Below, one piece after another: positions 59,671 to 64,000 of a DNA stretch of 64,000 nucleotides; the stretch's first letter is position 1; each line of letters begins with the position of its first letter. The translations under genes were made by a program, and so were the position numbers. Below the pieces are notes generated by a model, which was not told where the DNA came from, ran no database searches, and saw nothing but the letters and a program-made list of their open reading frames with translations. Origin of the DNA: Paractinoplanes polyasparticus (GTDB taxonomy: Bacteria > Actinomycetota > Actinomycetes > Mycobacteriales > Micromonosporaceae); NCBI RefSeq assembly GCF_019710575.1, contig NZ_JAHWFK010000016.1, positions 35,423-99,422 on the forward strand. The letters run 5' to 3'.

Positions 59671-60750
59671 TCAGTTCCGCGCGGTCCAGTCGTCGAGGAC
59701 CTCGGCGACGGTCACGGCCGCGGGTGGTTGCGGTTCCCGGGCGGGCGTACGGCCGAAGCGCGGCGCCGGTGCGGGCTGGGTGACCCCGGCGACGTCGATG
59801 AACGTACGCCGGGCCCGGTTGTGCGGATGCACGGGCGCCTCGGCCGGGGAGAGGACGGGTGCGACGCAGGCGTCCAGGCCGGCGAACACCTGCGTCCACT
59901 CGTCGCGTGACCGGGACGCGAAGCGCGACGCGAAACGGTCCCGCAGCTCGGGCCAGCCCGACTGGTCGTCCTGCCCGGGAAGCTCCTCGTCCTGCAGCCC
60001 GAGCCCGTTCAGCAGAGCCTGGTAGAAGTGTGGTTCGAGCGCCCCGACGGCCATGAACCCGCCGTCGGCCGCCTCGTACGTGTCGTAGAACGGCGCCCCG
60101 CCGTCGAGCAGGTTGGCGCCCCGCCCGCCCGGCCACGCGCCACCGCCGATCATGCCGTGCAGGAACGTGGTGAGCAGGGCCGACCCGTCGACCATGGCCG
60201 CGTCGACCACCTGTCCGAGCCCGGACCGGGTGCGTTCCAGCAGCGCGGCCAGCACCCCGACGGCCAGCAGCATGCCGCCGCCCGCGAAGTCGCCCAGCAG
60301 GTTGATCGGCGCGTGCGGGCGCTGCCCGGCCCGGCCGAGCGGCTCGAGAGCCCCGGCGACGGCGATGTAGTCGATGTCGTGCCCGGCCCGCTCGGCCAGG
60401 GGCCCGTCCTGGCCCCAGCCGGTCATCCGGGCGTACACCAGACCGGGGTTGACCTTCCGGCACTCGGCGGGCCCGAAGCCGAGGCGTTCCGCGACGCCGG
60501 GCCGGTAACCCTCGACAAGGACGTCAGCCTGCTCGACGAGTCGCATCAACTCGGCCCGGCCCGCCTCGTTCTTCAGGTCGAGCGTGACCGTGCGCCGGCC
60601 CCGGTCGAGCGGGCCGTCGGGCAGCAGCGGCCCGCCCGGCCGGTCGACGCGCACGACGTCGGCGCCCAGATCGGCCAGGATCATGCAGCCGAAGGGGCCC
60701 GGCGCGAGACCGGCCAGCTCGACGACCCGTACCCCCTGAAGGGCCGTCAT
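59671..60750 (-). CDS. CaiB/BaiF CoA-transferase family, alpha-methylacyl-CoA racemase-like
   Basis: 359 residues. The N-terminal LQGVRVVELAGLAPGPFGCMILADLGADVVRVDRP is typical of Amacr/Mcr. AGHDIDYIAVAGAL carries the catalytic His-Asp, and VVDAAMVDGSALL the catalytic Asp. Members epimerise 2-methyl-branched acyl-CoA, feeding it to (S)-specific beta-oxidation; a CoA-transfer role is possible. It is coupled to fadB by ATGA. Last gene of the operon. Confidence 0.9.
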   Translation of the reverse strand: MTALQGVRVVELAGLAPGPFGCMILADLGADVVRVDRPGGPLLPDGPLDRGRRTVTLDLKNEAGRAELMRLVEQADVLVEGYRPGVAERLGFGPAECRKVNPGLVYARMTGWGQDGPLAERAGHDIDYIAVAGALEPLGRAGQRPHAPINLLGDFAGGGMLLAVGVLAALLERTRSGLGQVVDAAMVDGSALLTTFLHGMIGGGAWPGGRGANLLDGGAPFYDTYEAADGGFMAVGALEPHFYQALLNGLGLQDEELPGQDDQSGWPELRDRFASRFASRSRDEWTQVFAGLDACVAPVLSPAEAPVHPHNRARRTFIDVAGVTQPAPAPRFGRTPAREPQPPAAVTVAEVLDDWTARN

Positions 60751-62762
60751 GCCGGCTCGAAGCGGGAGCCGTAGCGGGCCGCGAGCGTGAGGGCCCGGCC
60801 GCGGAAGTCGGCGTGCTGCTCGGCGAAGCGCAGCACCCCGCCCGTCCACGCCGGATAGCCGATGCCCAGGATCGAGCCGACGTTGCCGTCCTCGGCGGTG
60901 CGCAGCACACCCTCGTCGAGGCAGCGACGGGCGTCGATCGCCTCGGCGAACAGGAACCTGTCCTTCAGGTCGTCGAAGGGCACGGCGCGGCCTTCGGCAG
61001 TGGCCATGGTGGCCAGGTGCGGCCAGAGGGTGGTGCGCTTTCCTTCCTCGTACGCGTAGAAGCCGCGCCCGGCCGTGCGGCCCGGCCGGTCGTGCTCGTC
61101 GACCATGGCGTCGACCACGGCGTGGGAGGGTGTCGGGACGAAGGCCGGCCCGGCCGCGGCCGCTGTCTGGTGGCGGATGCGCTGCACCAGCGTGAGGCTG
61201 ACCTCGTCGGCCAGGGCCAGCGGCCCGGTCGGATACCCGGCCTGCAGCGCCGCGTGCTCGATCGCCGGCGCGGGCACCCCCTCGGCGAGCATGCCGATCG
61301 CCTCGTCGATGAACCGGCCGATCACCCGGCTGGTGAAGAAGCCGCGCCCGTCGTTGACCACGATCGGCGTCTTGCCGATGCGCCGCCCCAGGTCGAACGC
61401 CCGCGCCACCGTCTCGTCGCTCGTGGCCGCGCCGACGACGATCTCGAGCAGCGGCATCCGGCCGACCGGGGAGAAGAAGTGCATGCCGACGAAATCAGCC
61501 GGCCGATCGACGCCCTCGGCGAGCCCGCTGATCGGCAGCGTGGAGGTGTTCGAGGCGAGCAGCGCCCCCGGCGCGAGCACGGGTCCGACCTCGGCGAAGG
61601 CGGCTTGCTTGAGCGCGGGGTCCTCGAAGACAGCCTCGATCACCACGTCGCAACCGGCCAGGCCGGACACCTCGGCCGTGGTGGTGATCCGCTCGTGCTG
61701 GGCGGCCCGCGCGGCGAGCTCCGGTGTCACGTCCTTGACGACCACGTCGAGGCCGGCCTTGGCGCAGGCCAGGGCGATGCCGGCGCCCATCATGCCCGCG
61801 CCGAGCACCGCGATCCTGCGGGCCGGCGCCACCTCGGCCCGGGGCCGGGCCAGGCCGCCGTTGACCGCGCGCATGTCGAAGAAGAGGGCGCCGATCAGGT
61901 TCTTGGCGATCCGCCCGGTGAGCAGGGTGATCAGGTGGCGGGTCTCGACGACCTGCGCGGTCTCGAAGTCGACCTGGGCGCCCTCGACCGCGGTGGCCAG
62001 GATCTTCTCGGGGGCGGGCAGGGAGGCGCCCTTGAGCTGCCGGCGCAGGGTGGCCGGGAAGGCCGGCAGTTGCGCGGCGAGCTGGGGGGACGACGGTGTG
62101 CCGCCGGGCATCCGGTAACCCGCACGGTCCCAGGGCTGGGTCGCTCCGGGGTTGGCGGCGATCCACTCGCGGGCCCGGGCGAGCAGCTCGTCCGGAGTGG
62201 ACACGACGTCGTCGACCAGGCCGTTGTCGCGGGCGTCGGCCGGGCGCAGCCGGCGGCCGGTGAGCAGCCAGACGGTCAGGGCCGGGGCGAGGCCGAGCAT
62301 GCGGACCGTGCGGGTGACGCCGCCCGCCCCCGGCAGCAGCCCGAGCGTGACCTCGGGGAAGCCGAGCCGCGTGCCCGGCGCGTCGAGCGCGATGCGGTGA
62401 TGGCAGGCGAGCGCCACCTCGAGGCCGCCGCCGAGCGCGGCGCCGTTGATCGCGGCGACGACCGGGCGGCCGTAGGTCTCGAGCCGCCGGAAGTCGCGCT
62501 TGATGGTCGTGAGCAGCTCGAACAGCGCCGGAGCGTCCTCCGGGGTGGCACGGGCCATCGTGGGCAGGTCGCCGCCCGCGAAGAACGTCTTCTTGGCGCT
62601 GGTCACGATCACGCCGGTGACCTGCTCGCGCTCGGCCTCGAGGCGGTCGACGGCCGCGGTCATGGCGGCCACGTAGGTCGCGTTCATGGTGTTGGCCGAC
62701 TGGCCGGGGTCGTCGAGGGTGAGGGTGACGACGCCGTCGCCGTCGCGCTCGTACCTGATCAT
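60747..62762 (-). CDS. fadB: Fatty acid oxidation complex alpha subunit
   Basis: 671 residues. The crotonase domain spans ~1-190, with oxyanion loop NGAALGGGLEVALACHHR and catalytic Glu115 and Glu137. The NAD-binding domain is VLGAGMMGAGIALACAKAG (~319-337), with HCDH catalytic His428 in HFFSPVGRMPLLEIV and Glu440. It hydrates enoyl-CoA and oxidises 3-hydroxyacyl-CoA with NAD. It is shorter than mycobacterial FadB (~720), lacking ~26 residues between KDVTPEL and TTTAEVSG and a C-terminal loop. The start overlaps the thiolase stop (TGATG). Confidence 0.94.
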   Translation of the reverse strand: MIRYERDGDGVVTLTLDDPGQSANTMNATYVAAMTAAVDRLEAEREQVTGVIVTSAKKTFFAGGDLPTMARATPEDAPALFELLTTIKRDFRRLETYGRPVVAAINGAALGGGLEVALACHHRIALDAPGTRLGFPEVTLGLLPGAGGVTRTVRMLGLAPALTVWLLTGRRLRPADARDNGLVDDVVSTPDELLARAREWIAANPGATQPWDRAGYRMPGGTPSSPQLAAQLPAFPATLRRQLKGASLPAPEKILATAVEGAQVDFETAQVVETRHLITLLTGRIAKNLIGALFFDMRAVNGGLARPRAEVAPARRIAVLGAGMMGAGIALACAKAGLDVVVKDVTPELAARAAQHERITTTAEVSGLAGCDVVIEAVFEDPALKQAAFAEVGPVLAPGALLASNTSTLPISGLAEGVDRPADFVGMHFFSPVGRMPLLEIVVGAATSDETVARAFDLGRRIGKTPIVVNDGRGFFTSRVIGRFIDEAIGMLAEGVPAPAIEHAALQAGYPTGPLALADEVSLTLVQRIRHQTAAAAGPAFVPTPSHAVVDAMVDEHDRPGRTAGRGFYAYEEGKRTTLWPHLATMATAEGRAVPFDDLKDRFLFAEAIDARRCLDEGVLRTAEDGNVGSILGIGYPAWTGGVLRFAEQHADFRGRALTLAARYGSRFEPA

Positions 62763-63964
62763 CAGAGCCTCTCGAGGACGGTGGCGACGCCCATGCCGCC
62801 GCCGATGCACAGGGTGACCACGGCCCGGCGCTGGTCGCGCCGTTCCAGCTCGTCGAGCGCGGTGCCGAGCAGCATCGCGCCGGTCGCGCCGAGCGGGTGC
62901 CCGAGCGCGATCGCGCCGCCGTTGACGTTGACCCGCTCGGGATCGAGGTCGAGGTCGCGGACGTACTTCAGGACCACCGCGGCGAACGCCTCGTTGATCT
63001 CGTACAGGTCGACGTCGGCCGGGGTGAGGCCGGCCACGGCCAGCGCCTTGAGGGTGGCCGGGCCGGGCCCGGTGAGCATCAGCGTCGGGTCGGCGCCGGT
63101 GACCGCGGCGCCGGCGATGCGGGCGCGCGGGGTGAGACCCAGCTGCTCGCCGGCCTCGGCGCTGCCGATCATCACGAGCGCCGCGCCGTCGACGATGCCG
63201 GACGAGTTGCCGGCGTGGTGGACATGCTCGATTCTCTCCAGCCAACCGAACTTGCGCAGGGCGACGGAGTCGAAGAACTCGGTGCGCGCGAACGAGGCCC
63301 GGAGCCGGCCCAGCCCCTCGACCGTGGTGCCGGGCCGGGGATGCTCGTCGGCGGTGAGGATGTCGAGGCCGTTGGGGTCGCGGACGGGCACGATCGACCG
63401 GGCGAAGTGCCCGCCGGCCTGCGCCTTGGCCGCCCTGTCCTGCGACTGCACGGCGTACGTGTCGACGTCCTCACGGGTGAAGCCCTCGAGCGTGGCGATG
63501 AGGTCGGCGCTGACACCCTGGGGCACGAAATCGGTGGCGAACGCCGTTTCGGGGTCGAGGAACCAGGCGCCGCCGTCGGAGCCCATCGGGTTGCGCGACA
63601 TCGACTCGACGCCGCCCGCCACGATCAGGTGTTCCCAGCCGGAGCGGACGCGGGCCGCGGCCTGGTTGACCGCCTCGAGGCCGGAGCCGCAGAAGCGGTT
63701 GAGCTGCACGCCGGCGACCGTCTCGGGCAGGCCGGCCAGCAACGCGGCGGCGCGCGACAGGTCGCCGCCCTGCTCGCCGACGGGGGTGACGATGCCGAGC
63801 ACCAGGTCGTCGATGCGGGCCGGGTCGAGCTCGGGCTGCCGGGACCGCAGCGCGTCGAGCAGGCCGGTGACCAGCGAGATCGGCTTCACACCGTGCAGCG
63901 CGCCGTCCGGCTTGCCCCGGCCCCGGGGGGTGCGCAGCGCGTCGTACACGAAAGCCTCGCTCAT
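62762..63964 (-). CDS. fadA: Acetyl-CoA acyltransferase (thiolase)
   Basis: 400 residues. The nucleophile Cys92 is in LNRFCGSGLEAVN, His is in YEINEAFAAV and NGGAIALGHPLGATG, and the second Cys is in VTLCIGGGMGVA. It cleaves 3-oxoacyl-CoA in beta-oxidation. A Shine-Dalgarno GAGG lies before ATG 63964. First gene of the fadA-fadB-racemase operon. Only ~36 bp of upstream sequence are in the window, so the promoter is not visible. Confidence 0.94.
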   Translation of the reverse strand: MSEAFVYDALRTPRGRGKPDGALHGVKPISLVTGLLDALRSRQPELDPARIDDLVLGIVTPVGEQGGDLSRAAALLAGLPETVAGVQLNRFCGSGLEAVNQAAARVRSGWEHLIVAGGVESMSRNPMGSDGGAWFLDPETAFATDFVPQGVSADLIATLEGFTREDVDTYAVQSQDRAAKAQAGGHFARSIVPVRDPNGLDILTADEHPRPGTTVEGLGRLRASFARTEFFDSVALRKFGWLERIEHVHHAGNSSGIVDGAALVMIGSAEAGEQLGLTPRARIAGAAVTGADPTLMLTGPGPATLKALAVAGLTPADVDLYEINEAFAAVVLKYVRDLDLDPERVNVNGGAIALGHPLGATGAMLLGTALDELERRDQRRAVVTLCIGGGMGVATVLERL

Positions 63965-64000
63965 GTTTTGGCCTCGGTTTTCCGCCGCGGGGCATTACAC

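Overview
The window is very GC-rich DNA with strong third-position GC bias, many GTG starts and dense 4-bp (ATGA/GTGA) gene overlaps. It also carries actinobacterial signature genes: an HTH-NB-ARC regulator, an ECF42-type sigma factor with its DGPF partner, a maleylpyruvate-isomerase-fold (mycothiol-type) protein, GH9 and GH26 plant-polysaccharide hydrolases, and a htdX/fabG4/fadA2-type lipid locus. It looks like a chromosomal segment of a filamentous actinomycete, most plausibly Actinoplanes or another member of the Micromonosporaceae. The genus is inferred; no rRNA or tRNA gene is present to confirm it.

Layout. 1-9.1 kb: the end of a GH26 mannanase, a MarR-P450 pair diverging from an MFS exporter over a 16-bp tandem-repeat leader, small conserved proteins, and a MarR-MFS efflux operon. 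9.2-12.8 kb: an unknown protein, an MBL-fold hydrolase, and a heme-oxygenase-like iron redox protein diverging from a CDGSH Fe-S protein. 12.7-19 kb: a fatty-acid locus (acyl-CoA synthetase, acyl-CoA dehydrogenase, MaoC hydratase, two-domain FabG, and a divergent thiolase) that resembles mycobacterial Rv0241c-Rv0243. 19-22.9 kb: a single 3.9-kb gene for a TIR-NB-ARC-WD40 protein, i.e. a bacterial NLR-like (STAND) architecture. It is less GC-rich than its neighbours and sits next to a broken EAL gene; it is the best candidate for an unusual biological system. 23.5-27.5 kb: an MFS exporter and TetR regulator with paired operators, then a HTH-NB-ARC regulator lacking its usual C-terminal repeats. 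27.5-32.5 kb: a ROK regulator-kinase-small protein operon and glycogen phosphorylase with short tandem repeats in its leader. 32.5-40 kb: SRPBCC protein, a secreted GH9 cellulase with a CebR/CelR-like operator just inside its coding sequence, a GH15 enzyme, a monooxygenase-like protein, an SDR and an APH-type kinase.

40-45.3 kb is scarred. It holds a frameshifted serine hydrolase, a FadB-like protein that has lost its NAD-binding domain, and an ArsR-type regulator sharing a perfect 10-bp inverted repeat with it. It also has IS5- and IS481-type transposase remnants around a small secreted six-cysteine protein, and a LysM-M15 peptidase. 45.4-49.2 kb is a complete four-gene ABC importer. 49.4-54.3 kb has the ECF42/DGPF pair, a flavin-binding PPOX protein, a two-TM protein, a hydrolase and a HxlR regulator. 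54.4-56.6 kb is a run of broken genes: a hydrolase with an in-frame amber codon, TetR and SDR remnants, and a chemoreceptor with an internal deletion. 56.6-64 kb has small redox and regulatory genes and ends in a translationally coupled beta-oxidation operon (thiolase, FadB, acyl-CoA racemase).

Lipid catabolism is the recurring theme: three separate clusters encode acyl-CoA enzymes. Polysaccharide use (GH26, GH9, GH15, GlgP) and efflux pumps paired with a local MarR or TetR regulator recur as well. No CRISPR array, tRNA, rRNA, origin or intact transposon was seen.
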